29,758 bases of DNA, taken from NCBI GenBank assembly GCA_041853585.1, contig JBGZSM010000083.1:1-29758 (forward strand), written 5' to 3'. How positions within the stretch are numbered: the stretch's first letter is position 1; each line of letters starts with the position of its first letter. This document shows, in pieces, positions 1-7,558 of the stretch. This DNA is from JAUNKE01 sp041853585. Its GTDB lineage: Bacteria; Bacillota; Clostridia; Peptostreptococcales; Filifactoraceae. A program made the translations under genes and the position numbers. The notes below the pieces were generated by a model, which worked only from the letters and a program-made list of their open reading frames with translations, was not told the DNA's origin and did not search any database.

Positions 1-90
1 CTTTTTGTACCCAATTTCATTTAGTATCAGCATTTTTTCTGTTTCATGAACGGGAATAGTAACTATTTTATGCGCCTAATCGGTTGGATT

Positions 91-141
91 AAAAAAGGGA
101 GCTGCGGCAGAATGAAAAAATCTCATTCTGCAACAGCTCCC
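91..141 (-). terminator. Rho-independent terminator of the family-5 binding-protein gene
   Basis: An inverted repeat (arms about 97-114 and 123-141, outer arms GGGAGCTG/CAGCTCCC, inner arms CAGAATGA/TCATTCTG) is followed on the minus strand by a T-run (91-96). It starts ten bases past the stop codon at 151-153, so transcription of the lipoprotein gene should end here. Confidence 0.9.
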
Positions 142-150
142 GATTTAGGA

Positions 151-1692
151 TTACTTCATCAATTGGCTGTTTACAATATAATAGTCTCCGCAATATGGTC
201 GATAATTCGCCAATCGTTCGGAAACCGCAATATGCCATTGAGGGTCCACCAAGTAAAGTACCGGCAAATCGGTAAAGATTTGCGCCTGCGCTTCCTTAGC
301 AAGTTCCACTCTCTTCGCAGGATCTTGCTCCGCTCCCAATTTGTCCAAAATGCCATCCATTTTTTCAGAAGAATAGCCCGCATGATTTTTCGCTTGACCC
401 GTTCTGAAAAACTGATTGAGCGCAAAGCTCGGGTCATCGGTCGGCGCGGTATGCTGTGCATAAAGAATCAAATCAAATGCTCCGGATTGACCCACCTTAT
501 CGATTCCGTCAACCACTTCGGTAGTTACATTAAATCCGATCTCCTTGAGTTGCGATGCCATAATCTGCATGATGACGGACAAATCCGGACGAGACGGATA
601 GGTCACCAACTTGATATCAAGTGTTTTCCCTTCGCGCTCACGAATTCCGTTCGCATTTAACTTCCAGCCGATATCATCCAACAATTTTTTTGCAGCTTCC
701 ACATCATTTTTTACAATGCTGTCTCCCGCATAATCATAATAATTAGCAAAAAATCCGGTCGCAACCTTGCCTCCTTGAAGCACCTTGATATATTCATCCC
801 GATTGATTCCCAAGTTGATTGCCTCACGCACATCAAATTCCTTGAGCACATCGCTTTTCAGATTGAAAATGCCAAAGTACTGATAGCCCGCATCGATAGT
901 CTTCACATTTTTGCCCGCATCTTTCAGCATTGCTGCAATTTCCGGCGTTACGGTAAACGCCATATCCACTTCGCCTGCCTCAAACGCAAGTTTCAACGCG
1001 GAAGTATCCTTAAATGCCATCACTTTTACATCGGTTCTCTTGTCCGCGTCCGGATATTGCGGATTCGGCACGAGTTTCAATTCAATGCCCTTGTTCAATT
1101 CTTGAATCTGATACGGACCGGTATAAGCATACTCCCCATTACCCAAATCCTTGAACACGATGTTCGACCACTCGGTTAAAAACGAATCCAAACGCTGTAA
1201 AGGTCTCTCCGTTTTTATCTCCAATGTTTTGTCATCCGTTGCGGTAAAGTTTACCATGCCGGCAGTCGCATTGGACAGAGGATTATTCTTTTGAATCGCA
1301 TTCATCGCATCAGCAATCGCATTTGCGTCCACCAAATCGCCATTCGAAAATTTCGCCTCATTTTTTGTAATCGCCTTCCATGTCAAATCATCTACTCGCT
1401 CGAAAGAATCGATAAATCGAGAGAACAACTTTCCTTTTTCATCCAACATAAACACGGTCTCACTTACACCATGGCTCGTCAACGACCATGGCACGGAAGA
1501 ATCCGTCGGCTCGGTATTGCCTACCACCCATGTCTGCCCGATTACGATTGGAGCATCCATCTTCTCGGCTTGCTCCGTTTTATTTTGATTTCCTTCGTTT
1601 TGCGCATTCTCTTTCGGTGCTTCCTGCTTCTGACAGGCCGCCAATGACAATGCCGCTATTACACATAGTATCAATAAAAATCTTTTTTTCAT
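151..1692 (-). CDS. ABC transporter substrate-binding lipoprotein (SBP_bac_5; peptide/nickel type)
   Basis: 513-aa extracellular solute-binding lipoprotein of the DppA/OppA/NikA family. It should be anchored to the outer face of the membrane and hand a peptide, or a metal-chelate ligand, to an ABC importer. Residues 1-20 form a lipoprotein signal with lipobox LAAC (lipidated Cys20), followed by an acidic, Gln/Asn-rich spacer. The remainder has family-5 features: a DLTW segment, a region starting FSNGDLVDA, a GPYQI block, and a C-terminal block with a run of AKEAQAQIF and LPVLYLVDP. Start chosen at 1692 because AGGAGG lies just upstream; a longer reading to 1731 has no ribosome site. The gene has its own promoter and a strong terminator, and no permease or ATPase gene lies beside it, so its transporter must be encoded elsewhere. 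The ligand cannot be read from sequence. Confidence 0.88.
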   Translation of the reverse strand: MKKRFLLILCVIAALSLAACQKQEAPKENAQNEGNQNKTEQAEKMDAPIVIGQTWVVGNTEPTDSSVPWSLTSHGVSETVFMLDEKGKLFSRFIDSFERVDDLTWKAITKNEAKFSNGDLVDANAIADAMNAIQKNNPLSNATAGMVNFTATDDKTLEIKTERPLQRLDSFLTEWSNIVFKDLGNGEYAYTGPYQIQELNKGIELKLVPNPQYPDADKRTDVKVMAFKDTSALKLAFEAGEVDMAFTVTPEIAAMLKDAGKNVKTIDAGYQYFGIFNLKSDVLKEFDVREAINLGINRDEYIKVLQGGKVATGFFANYYDYAGDSIVKNDVEAAKKLLDDIGWKLNANGIREREGKTLDIKLVTYPSRPDLSVIMQIMASQLKEIGFNVTTEVVDGIDKVGQSGAFDLILYAQHTAPTDDPSFALNQFFRTGQAKNHAGYSSEKMDGILDKLGAEQDPAKRVELAKEAQAQIFTDLPVLYLVDPQWHIAVSERLANYRPYCGDYYIVNSQLMK

Positions 1693-1718
1693 TTTTCCTC
1701 CTCTTAAACAACAATTAA

Positions 1719-1783
1719 GAGCCTCCAGCATAAAAATACAAGTCCGTCAAATTGGAATCGTATTTCCAAAAATCTAAAGGCTC
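1719..1783 (-). promoter_or_regulatory. Structured 5' leader of the binding-protein gene
   Basis: On the minus strand the leader has a closing stem GAGCCT (1778-1783) with AGGCTC (1719-1724). This encloses a perfect 6-bp hairpin TTGGAA/TTCCAA (1752-1757 and 1764-1769) with a 6-nt loop. The structure sits between the promoter and the AGGAGG site. The layout resembles a small cis-regulatory RNA, but I recognise no known riboswitch class. Confidence 0.4.
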
Positions 1784-1811
1784 ATGTTGTAAATAAAAAT
1801 AACTTTAGGAT

Positions 1812-1841
1812 ATTATAATACAAAATCGTTGACTTCTGCAA
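1812..1841 (-). promoter_or_regulatory. Sigma-A-type promoter of the binding-protein gene
   Basis: On the minus strand: TTGCAG (1836-1841), an 18-nt spacer, then a perfect TATAAT (1812-1817). The predicted transcript starts near 1805, giving a leader of about 110 nt before the start codon at 1692. Confidence 0.6.
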
Positions 1842-1904
1842 GGATTTTGTTTCAAATGGTCTAGTATCATAGTTGAAACAACGATTATAAGAATCAATCT
1901 TCAC

Positions 1905-1934
1905 AAAAAAGCCACCATTTTAATGATGACTTTT
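1905..1934 (-). terminator. Terminator-like hairpin with G-U pairs
   Basis: Arms 1909-1919 and 1922-1932 pair fully as minus-strand RNA if G-U pairs are allowed (plus-strand RNA would have A-C mismatches), followed by a T-run (1905-1910). This argues for termination of leftward transcription from the barstar side. It lies about 210 bases past the barstar stop. The gene-free stretch 1693-2143 holds this hairpin, the promoter and leader of the binding-protein gene, and the element at 2060-2118; I see no small coding gene there. Confidence 0.5.
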
Positions 1935-2059
1935 CGAATCCATAAGCATTATACTGTTTAAAGAGTTTTTTCAAACAAAGACCAATAAAAGAATCGATAA
2001 AAAACAACACTTTGCCGATGCTTCCAGGCAAATTTGTTCTATGAAATTAACAGGAAATT

Positions 2060-2118
2060 AAAAAATGGTATTCGAAAATTTGGGGTTGAGCTCAACATAC
2101 ATCCTCAATAACCATTTT
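2060..2118 (-). terminator. Inverted-repeat element after barstar, possible terminator
   Basis: Outer arms AAAATGGT (2062-2069) and ACCATTTT (2111-2118) enclose a perfect 12-base palindrome GTTGAGCTCAAC (2085-2096). On the minus strand the outer arm runs into a T-run (2060-2065). It begins 26 bases past the barstar stop, so it could be the main terminator of the barnase/barstar unit. The unusually long interior could also mark a small non-coding repeat. Confidence 0.45.
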
Positions 2119-2143
2119 GATGCTATGCCGTTTCTTAAAAATT

Positions 2144-2413
2144 TTACTCCCACTCCATCAAGAGCACCGGATTTTCTTCACCTGCTTCAATCATCGTATC
2201 CAGCAAATTTTTTCCATATTCCCCGAGATTTTCTATAAGCTCATTGCCATTTCGAATGATAATCTCCAATTCTTCATTTTCATTCGTCAGCATATCCCAT
2301 AGCGCATCCAAATTTTCACCATAGTAATCCGGAAAGTGCAACTCTTTTTTCAAATACTCATGCACCTGCGTTCTCGTTCGGATATTTTTGAAATGCAGTA
2401 CCACCGTCTTCAT
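2144..2413 (-). CDS. Barstar-family ribonuclease inhibitor
   Basis: 89-aa cytoplasmic protein that should bind and block the barnase-like RNase encoded just upstream. Its length equals classical barstar. The core helix motif FPDYYGENLDALWD (residues 27-40) matches barstar almost exactly and carries Asp36 and Asp40, the positions equivalent to barstar Asp35 and Asp39 that fill the barnase active site. Start ATG is preceded by GAAGGAAG. It lies 93 bases after the nuclease gene and has a candidate promoter of its own in that gap, which would let inhibitor be made independently of toxin. Confidence 0.92.
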   Translation of the reverse strand: MKTVVLHFKNIRTRTQVHEYLKKELHFPDYYGENLDALWDMLTNENEELEIIIRNGNELIENLGEYGKNLLDTMIEAGEENPVLLMEWE

Positions 2414-2427
2414 ATCTTCCTTCTCTT

Positions 2428-2456
2428 TCTATAAATTTACTCATAAAAAATACCAA
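2428..2456 (-). promoter_or_regulatory. Candidate private promoter of the barstar gene
   Basis: On the minus strand: TTGGTA (2451-2456), a 17-nt spacer, then TATAGA (2428-2433), in the gap between the nuclease stop and the inhibitor start. The spacing is ideal; the -10 matches the consensus at 4 of 6 positions. Confidence 0.4.
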
Positions 2457-2506
2457 GCTTTGAGCTGTGTGTAAGCTTTTTTGAAATTCATCCACCGGCG
2501 ATAAAA

Positions 2507-3007
2507 TTATTTTTCATATAATTTTTCAAAGCTCTTATAGTGGTCATCCGTGTAATAAATCAGGCCGTCATTTGAAAACACGATGCGTTTCTCATTGCGA
2601 TAACCGCCGGAATAATCGATGTCACATTCTGTCCAAATTCTTCCTTTTGCATCGGGGAGCAGCTTTTCACGATTCCCGAATCGGTCTCCGCCGATGCTTT
2701 TTCCTTCCGCAACTTCCCACAGATTACCTTTCTTGTTATCCCAGCCGAGACTTTGAGCCTGCTTTTTCGTGATATAGTTGGACGGCAGCTTGTCGTAGTT
2801 GTGTATATATAAAGAAACATCTTCTTTGGAAGTATAGACGCCGTCTTCCTGAATCGTTTTTTTCACATTCTCTTGAGTCTCATTCTCTTGTACTTTTTGT
2901 GTTTTCGGCGTTTGATCTACATTTGTTTGGCAGGCGACCATGCTGAAGCTCAACAACAGCAATACTACTGCCGACAATATTTTTATCCAATTACTCTTTT
3001 GCTTCAA
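2507..3007 (-). CDS. Barnase-family ribonuclease with lipoprotein signal
   Basis: 166-aa guanyl-preferring RNase (barnase/N1 family). After the signal and a charged linker (27-57), residues about 60-166 align by eye with mature barnase: KLPSNYITKKQAQSLGW, GKSIGGDRFGNRE, IDYSGGYRN and DHYKSF. Catalytic residues are all present: Lys81, Arg113, Glu127 (general base), Arg137, Arg141 and His156, equivalent to barnase Lys27, Arg59, Glu73, Arg83, Arg87 and His102. Residues 7-25 are hydrophobic and end in MVAC (Cys26), an imperfect lipobox, so the enzyme may be tethered to the outer membrane face rather than freely secreted. Start chosen as TTG at 3007, six bases after GGAGG; a longer reading to 3106 would run deep into the upstream gene. 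With this start it overlaps that gene by 17 bases, implying translational coupling. Barstar follows. Confidence 0.9.
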   Translation of the reverse strand: MKQKSNWIKILSAVVLLLLSFSMVACQTNVDQTPKTQKVQENETQENVKKTIQEDGVYTSKEDVSLYIHNYDKLPSNYITKKQAQSLGWDNKKGNLWEVAEGKSIGGDRFGNREKLLPDAKGRIWTECDIDYSGGYRNEKRIVFSNDGLIYYTDDHYKSFEKLYEK

Positions 3008-3791
3008 TTTGCTCCTCCAATTGTCTTTGAACGAGAGTATAAAGGTTCTCCTTCGTATATATTTCAGAATTGATAAGAAGAATTTCAATATCCCTATCCG
3101 GATCATCCTTCCTTTTGAGCCCTTGTTGTTTATACTTTAAAGTATGGAATGATATGTTGTTCTTCTCCAAATAATTTTTAGTATCATAGAAAAGTTTGAT
3201 TAAACTTTCATCATTTATCTCATGATCCACCACATCCATTCTAATTTCCCCTCGATATTCACTGAAAAATTCAATGTCATTCTTCTTGTCAATCAATAAA
3301 TCTTCCGTATTGGTTTTTCCCTTCGGATCGTCTGAATAAGAAGTATAACCAAAATTCATATCGGTATCGAGGCTTTCAATTTTATAAGGATACTCTTTCG
3401 CAAATAATAAAGCTCGAATTATTTCATCATATTCTCTATCCATCTGCTCTGCAATCTTCTCTTGTTGTCTCAAAGCAAAGTTGTCATGTAATACCTCGGT
3501 ATATGAATCCATCTCCATGTCAAAAGAAAGCGACGGATCGCTTTGAGATTCGACAAATATTATCATTCGCCAAGGATTAAACCATGGTTTTTCATAGCGA
3601 GAGCCGGTCACTATAAAATCTCTATCCGGATATTGTCTATCCAGATATTTTTGTGCTCCTCTTCTCGATAAATACTCCGCCCATGGATAACCTTCCAGAT
3701 TAACATATACCGTCCATGCAAATCCGACAATTAAGAATAATACCGTCGCAAGAAACAATTTCACAATTTTTTTCTTTTTTTGTTTATCCAT
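2991..3791 (-). CDS. YfjL-like single-pass membrane protein
   Basis: 266-aa protein with a basic N-terminus, one membrane segment (about residues 9-28) and a large, mostly charged domain predicted outside the cell. The block with AQKYLDRQYPDRDFIVTGSRY followed by W-x-P and FVES resembles the Bacillus YfjL-like family as I remember it; its function is not known to me. Start chosen at 3791, where AAGGGG stands eight bases upstream; a longer start at 3809 would place that site inside the gene. Its 3' end overlaps the barnase gene by 17 bases, so the two are probably made together. It could be an unrelated operon member or an accessory factor of the nuclease. Confidence 0.7.
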   Translation of the reverse strand: MDKQKKKKIVKLFLATVLFLIVGFAWTVYVNLEGYPWAEYLSRRGAQKYLDRQYPDRDFIVTGSRYEKPWFNPWRMIIFVESQSDPSLSFDMEMDSYTEVLHDNFALRQQEKIAEQMDREYDEIIRALLFAKEYPYKIESLDTDMNFGYTSYSDDPKGKTNTEDLLIDKKNDIEFFSEYRGEIRMDVVDHEINDESLIKLFYDTKNYLEKNNISFHTLKYKQQGLKRKDDPDRDIEILLINSEIYTKENLYTLVQRQLEEQIEAKE

Positions 3792-3844
3792 AAAAACACC
3801 CCTTAGCATGTAGTGCTCATATCCATTTGGTTATCTTCTATACT

Positions 3845-4213
3845 TTAAACTTCCATTTCCAGCGTCGCCCAGCGCTCAAACGCCAGATACTTCGTCCCTT
3901 GAAATGTCAACATTCCCGCATCGCCTTCCGCCAACATCCCAATTTCCGTTCCGGAAACTGCCAGTTCCATTCGTTCTCGATTTTCCAACTCGAAAGTAGC
4001 ATAGTATTTTGTAAATGTGGTGTTTGAATGACCGCTCGTTTTATTGCGTTTTGAAACAACGACCGCTTTTACCTGAATCACAGGCATCTTTTTATTCCGA
4101 GCCGACTCTGAAAATACTTTAATAACAACAAATAATACAACCCCGAATATCAAGATCATCGTTCCGATTATAAAAAGCGGTATAATGGCAAATGCGATTC
4201 CGATACTATCCAT
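3845..4213 (-). CDS. DUF2500 family membrane protein
   Basis: 122-aa protein with one N-terminal membrane helix (about residues 8-32) and a small beta-rich domain. The signature is typical of DUF2500 (YhhM type): VSKRNKTSGH, then TKYYATFELEN, and the closing block GTEIGMLAEGDAGMLTFQGT. Its role is unknown. A good site (AAAGGAAG) precedes the ATG. It lies between a GNAT gene and the YfjL-like gene on the same strand. Confidence 0.85.
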   Translation of the reverse strand: MDSIGIAFAIIPLFIIGTMILIFGVVLFVVIKVFSESARNKKMPVIQVKAVVVSKRNKTSGHSNTTFTKYYATFELENRERMELAVSGTEIGMLAEGDAGMLTFQGTKYLAFERWATLEMEV

Positions 4214-4246
4214 ATTGCTTCCTTTCCATTCGATTAAAAATCCGAT

Positions 4247-4765
4247 TTATCTTTTTATACCCATAATGACACTTTCATTATAGGAATTGCCGTCATAGAA
4301 AAAATTATCAATCAGGATCTCAAAACCGAGTTTCTTGTAAAAGCGGAGAACATGCTCATTATTATGCTTTGCCGTACCAAGCAAAATATTTTTACTTTTT
4401 ACCTCATCCATCAGTACACGCATCAATTTTTCGCCGTACTTCTTTCCCTGCATCTTCGGCTCTACAGCCAGTTCATTGAGTTCAAAGGTGTTTTCGTACC
4501 AATTATAGTCCGTTGGCAATCTTTCGGCTATCTGTTGCTCCCACCAGTTGCCTTTTGCGAAATCAAATCCAAAAACAAAACCAATCAGGAAATTTTCTTC
4601 AAAACAGCCTAATAAAAGCAAATTTAGCCCCTTCATTTCGGCATTTTTTATTCTGGTTATCAAAAAATCTGCAGCTTCAGCAGAATAGCCAAGCGCCTCG
4701 CAGTAAATCCTTTTGATTTGCTCTGCATGTTCATCGACTTCTTCAATTTTTATCGTTCTTATCAT
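4247..4765 (-). CDS. GNAT-family N-acetyltransferase
   Basis: 172-aa predicted acetyl-CoA-dependent acetyltransferase. The GNAT core is visible as ELNELAVEPKMQGKKYGEKLM (motif A; the usual Q/R-x-x-G-x-G/A acetyl-CoA loop appears as QGKKYG) followed by LGTAKHNNEHVLRFYKKLGFEI (motif B, the Y-x-K-x-GF element). The N-terminal half resembles YesJ-like or uncharacterised GNATs with a WWEQQI block. The substrate cannot be told. ATG follows GAAGGAGA. It is co-directional with its neighbours, 33 bases before the DUF2500 start. Confidence 0.85.
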   Translation of the reverse strand: MIRTIKIEEVDEHAEQIKRIYCEALGYSAEAADFLITRIKNAEMKGLNLLLLGCFEENFLIGFVFGFDFAKGNWWEQQIAERLPTDYNWYENTFELNELAVEPKMQGKKYGEKLMRVLMDEVKSKNILLGTAKHNNEHVLRFYKKLGFEILIDNFFYDGNSYNESVIMGIKR

Positions 4766-4857
4766 ATTTTCTCCTTCTCATCTTGATTGTGTTTGTAACG
4801 CGAGTGGTGTTCTTCTGGCAAATTGACTTTGCTCTGTTCCTCAAAAAATTTTCAAAA

Positions 4858-5292
4858 TCATTTGTCCAGATAAGTGTTCTCGCTTGCAAGAAGCCATGGT
4901 ATCTTCAGCCAAAGATTTATCTGAATGGCGGGCAATGGAAAATCTTCCTCAAGCAAATGGCATTCGCCGGAAAAGGATACCGCTATTCCATCGATGGTTA
5001 CCGGCTCTTGCCCCGTCGTGAGAATCTCCCCACAGCAATGATACCAAACATCGTAGAAAACAAAATCCGGCTCTTCCGCATAAATTGCTGAGCTTTCGAC
5101 ACAATCTTCAACCCTCAATCCAAACGGCTTTAAAAAATCCGCCAAAGGATGAGACTTCAGTTTGCCAAACTCCCTATAATTTTTGCAGCCTTCACAAATA
5201 CAGTCCGCCTCTTTAGCTTTATGTCGATAATAATCTCTCGTTCTCTCCTCATCTATTGTCAGTACATATCCGCCAATTTGAATTTTCATCAT
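4858..5292 (-). CDS. Conserved hypothetical protein with CxxC and CC motifs
   Basis: 144-aa soluble protein of no function I know. The N-terminal part has ADCICEGCKNY (Cys pattern C-x-C-x-x-C), the middle has WYHCCGEI, and a further Cys precedes HLLEEDF. The cysteines and His could bind a metal. I have a sense of similar small Firmicute proteins that share the CEGCKNY and WYH-x-x-GEI blocks, sometimes in polymorphic-toxin immunity neighbourhoods, but this is memory, not evidence. Two ATG codons (5292 and 5289) are possible; the ribosome site is weak. It follows the VanW-like gene after a 101-base gap. Confidence 0.65.
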   Translation of the reverse strand: MMKIQIGGYVLTIDEERTRDYYRHKAKEADCICEGCKNYREFGKLKSHPLADFLKPFGLRVEDCVESSAIYAEEPDFVFYDVWYHCCGEILTTGQEPVTIDGIAVSFSGECHLLEEDFPLPAIQINLWLKIPWLLASENTYLDK

Positions 5293-5317
5293 TATCTCGC
5301 TTTCAGAATCTCAACCT

Positions 5318-5337
5318 TGAAAATCCAAGGATTTTCA
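5318..5337. repeat. Perfect 9-bp inverted repeat between two minus-strand genes
   Basis: Arms TGAAAATCC (5318-5326) and GGATTTTCA (5329-5337) are separated by two bases. It sits 26 bases upstream of the 144-aa gene. No T-run follows on either strand, so an operator or RNA-processing hairpin is as likely as a terminator. Confidence 0.4.
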
Positions 5338-5393
5338 GCCCTTAACATTCAATAACATCCGTAGCAAAATTTTCTTTACAATTTTTACAATCC

Positions 5394-6221
5394 TTACTCT
5401 CTCCAGTTCAAATCGAGTCCCGTCGTATCATACATTACTTTTGCATAATTATGCTTAATAATTTCCCTTTGAATGATATTGCCCGTTTTTTTATCGATGC
5501 AGCTGCGAACGACTTGACCGACTCGATAGACCCCATCCTCTTTCTTTATAAAATACTCTTCTTGCGGATGAATATGAAATTTAATCGGCAAGGGCTCACT
5601 TGCTCGGATCTCTCCGCAGAGATATTTATCTTTTACATAGACGATGAGCTGATAAACCAGCTCTGTATTGTTTTTGAATCGATAGTCCTTGTGATTATAT
5701 AAAATAGATGTTCCCGTCCCAAAGGGAACCTGTCTGCCGTAATCCGGAAACAAATCCAGCCCGTCGTGATGATGATGCTCCACAATTTCCAGCGGCGTAT
5801 GTAAAACCAGCCAATGAATCAGATTGGTAAACTGACACATGCCTCCACCGATCCCCGAAGAAGTCTCTCCCAAAGATATGGTGAGCCCTTTTTTATATCC
5901 TTTGGCCTCACTGCATTCTCCTACTAATCGCCAAAATGAAAATATTTCTTGAGGTTTTATTAAAATCCCGGAAACATTCGGCGATGCCAAAGCCAAATTG
6001 GTCGCTTTATTCTCCTGCAATTCCAAATCGACATCGCCTAAGACGCGTCTTATCAAGGAATTATGTTTATAAATCAGCACCGGCAACGATTCCTCGCACT
6101 TTTCATCGGCAAATTTCTCAAAACACAAGATATCTTGCAAATTTCTTTTTGTTCGCTCTTTCCACTGCGAAATCTTGTATGTTGTCGGCGAAATCTCACA
6201 AAAAAGTTTTCTTTTTTTCAT
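5394..6221 (-). CDS. VanW-like protein
   Basis: 275-aa soluble protein of the VanW family, an accessory product first seen in some vancomycin-resistance clusters but widespread in Firmicutes with unknown role, probably at the cell envelope. Diagnostic blocks are the NLALASPNVSGILIKPQEIFSFW stretch, GYKKGL, SSGIGGGMCQ, a four-His run in EHHHHDG, FPDYGRQVPFGTGTS, and YRFKNNT. No signal peptide is visible. Start chosen at 6221 because GGGAGG lies eight bases upstream; the open frame begins at 6242. No other van gene is present, so resistance is not implied. Confidence 0.88.
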   Translation of the reverse strand: MKKRKLFCEISPTTYKISQWKERTKRNLQDILCFEKFADEKCEESLPVLIYKHNSLIRRVLGDVDLELQENKATNLALASPNVSGILIKPQEIFSFWRLVGECSEAKGYKKGLTISLGETSSGIGGGMCQFTNLIHWLVLHTPLEIVEHHHHDGLDLFPDYGRQVPFGTGTSILYNHKDYRFKNNTELVYQLIVYVKDKYLCGEIRASEPLPIKFHIHPQEEYFIKKEDGVYRVGQVVRSCIDKKTGNIIQREIIKHNYAKVMYDTTGLDLNWRE

Positions 6222-6256
6222 AGACGAGCCTCCCCTCATCACCTTACGGCTTCATT

Positions 6257-7114
6257 TTACGATTTCAAAAAATCGATAATGATGCGTTTCTCTTTCGCCG
6301 GCAAATTGTGAATATGTCCTGCATCCCGAAGCATCCGAATCCGACAATCCTGAAACAATTCTTTGGCACGAGGCAAGATTTTTTTTGCCGGAAAAAAACA
6401 ATCCTTCTCCGCACCAATCACCAAGGTAGGTGCCGTATAATTTTTGAGCTTTCTGACTTTGGCCTCCGTCGGCATGCCCGCTTTTATTTTTACATGCTCA
6501 AAGCTTATACGAATCATGTCCAAGGTTTCTTTGTCAATCAATTCCTTCGACAAAGTCATCTGAGCGACGACATCGAGCAGGTGCTTTTCCTTTTTCGAAA
6601 AACCGTATTCGATAAAGGGCACAAAAACACTCATCATCGAAAATGATGACGGATTCCTAATTCCTGCCGGCATCATTAAAAGCGTTTTGGATATTTTTTC
6701 CGGTGAAATCGCCATCAATTTTGTCAAAATACCGCCTCCGTAAGATATCCCGAAGCAAGCCATCTTTTGGTATCCAAGCGCATCAATCACTTCGCTCGCC
6801 CAGCGACCATAGTCATAATTGCGATGCGAAATCGTAATTTCGTCACTCTTTCCAATCTGACCGATCGTATCCACCGCATAGATATGAAAATCTGCCAACA
6901 AAAATCGGTTCAGATGCAGACAATATGCCGTCGTTGTATTTCCTCCATGAAAAATAAGCAAAGGTGTCCCTTGCAAATTTCCCGTTTCAATCAAATGCGT
7001 TTTTCCAAAAGAAGTTTCGACATATAAATCCGTAAAAAAATCCAATTTTGAAATCTGCTCATCGTACAATGCAAGGGATTGTTGTTTTCCCTCTTCCGAT
7101 TTATAAATGCTCAT
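6257..7114 (-). CDS. Alpha/beta-hydrolase
   Basis: 285-aa cytoplasmic alpha/beta-hydrolase-fold protein. The triad is readable: nucleophile Ser124 in GISYGGG, Asp238 in GAEKDCFFP, and His267 in AGHIHN. An oxyanion-loop motif HGGNTTT (56-62) follows the beta-strand LLIF. The cap between about residues 140 and 215 is helical and rich in Met/Phe. It looks like an esterase or peptidase-type hydrolase; substrate unknown. Its start overlaps the end of the upstream GNAT gene by 14 bases, with GAGGA at proper spacing, so the two are coupled. Confidence 0.88.
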   Translation of the reverse strand: MSIYKSEEGKQQSLALYDEQISKLDFFTDLYVETSFGKTHLIETGNLQGTPLLIFHGGNTTTAYCLHLNRFLLADFHIYAVDTIGQIGKSDEITISHRNYDYGRWASEVIDALGYQKMACFGISYGGGILTKLMAISPEKISKTLLMMPAGIRNPSSFSMMSVFVPFIEYGFSKKEKHLLDVVAQMTLSKELIDKETLDMIRISFEHVKIKAGMPTEAKVRKLKNYTAPTLVIGAEKDCFFPAKKILPRAKELFQDCRIRMLRDAGHIHNLPAKEKRIIIDFLKS

Positions 7115-7526
7115 TCTGTTCTATCCTCGTAAATAATATGCAGTTTTGAGAAGCGACATCCACAAACCCGACGGATTGATAAAAAGCAATTGTATCGGGA
7201 CGGTTATCCGTCAACAGATGCATTTGATATACATCCTGATATTCCTCCATCATCTTTTTCAGCAAAGCCTTCCCGACTCCCTGATGCTGAAGAGAAGGCT
7301 TTACCAAAATATCCTGAATAAATACGACGGAGTGTCCGTCCCCAACTGCCCGAATAAGTCCAACCAATTCATCTTCAAGATATGCAACATATATTTTGAG
7401 CGAATGAGCAAAAGCCTTCTTCAGCATCTGCGGATTTTTCGTATAATTGCTCCACTCCACCGAATCATATAATCTCATGACCTCCGCTTCATTATAACTA
7501 TCATACTCTTTTATACTATATTGCAT
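7101..7526 (-). CDS. GNAT-family N-acetyltransferase
   Basis: 141-aa small acetyltransferase. The acetyl-CoA loop is HQGVGKALL (Q-x-x-G-x-G/A) after VFIQDILVKPSLQ, and the C-terminal motif is DTIAFYQSVGF. The N-terminal part, with SVEWSNYTKNP, is like the PhnO/YhfO-type small GNATs; the substrate is unknown. AGGAGA stands seven bases before the ATG. It overlaps the hydrolase gene by 14 bases, suggesting joint expression. Confidence 0.86.
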   Translation of the reverse strand: MQYSIKEYDSYNEAEVMRLYDSVEWSNYTKNPQMLKKAFAHSLKIYVAYLEDELVGLIRAVGDGHSVVFIQDILVKPSLQHQGVGKALLKKMMEEYQDVYQMHLLTDNRPDTIAFYQSVGFVDVASQNCILFTRIEQNEHL

Positions 7527-7558
7527 AACAACTCTCCTGATTCATTGATTAAGAAGAT

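Noticed and set aside
1..60. Possible minus-strand gene start (ATG near 31) running off the left edge
   Set aside because: Only a few codons are visible, without a ribosome site or family signal.
46..660. 204-aa plus-strand reading frame
   Set aside because: It lies antisense to the binding-protein gene, crosses that gene's terminator hairpin, has no ribosome site and no recognisable domain.
5394..6221. Vancomycin-resistance locus
   Set aside because: A VanW-like gene alone, without ligase or regulator genes, does not indicate resistance; such genes are common in Firmicutes.
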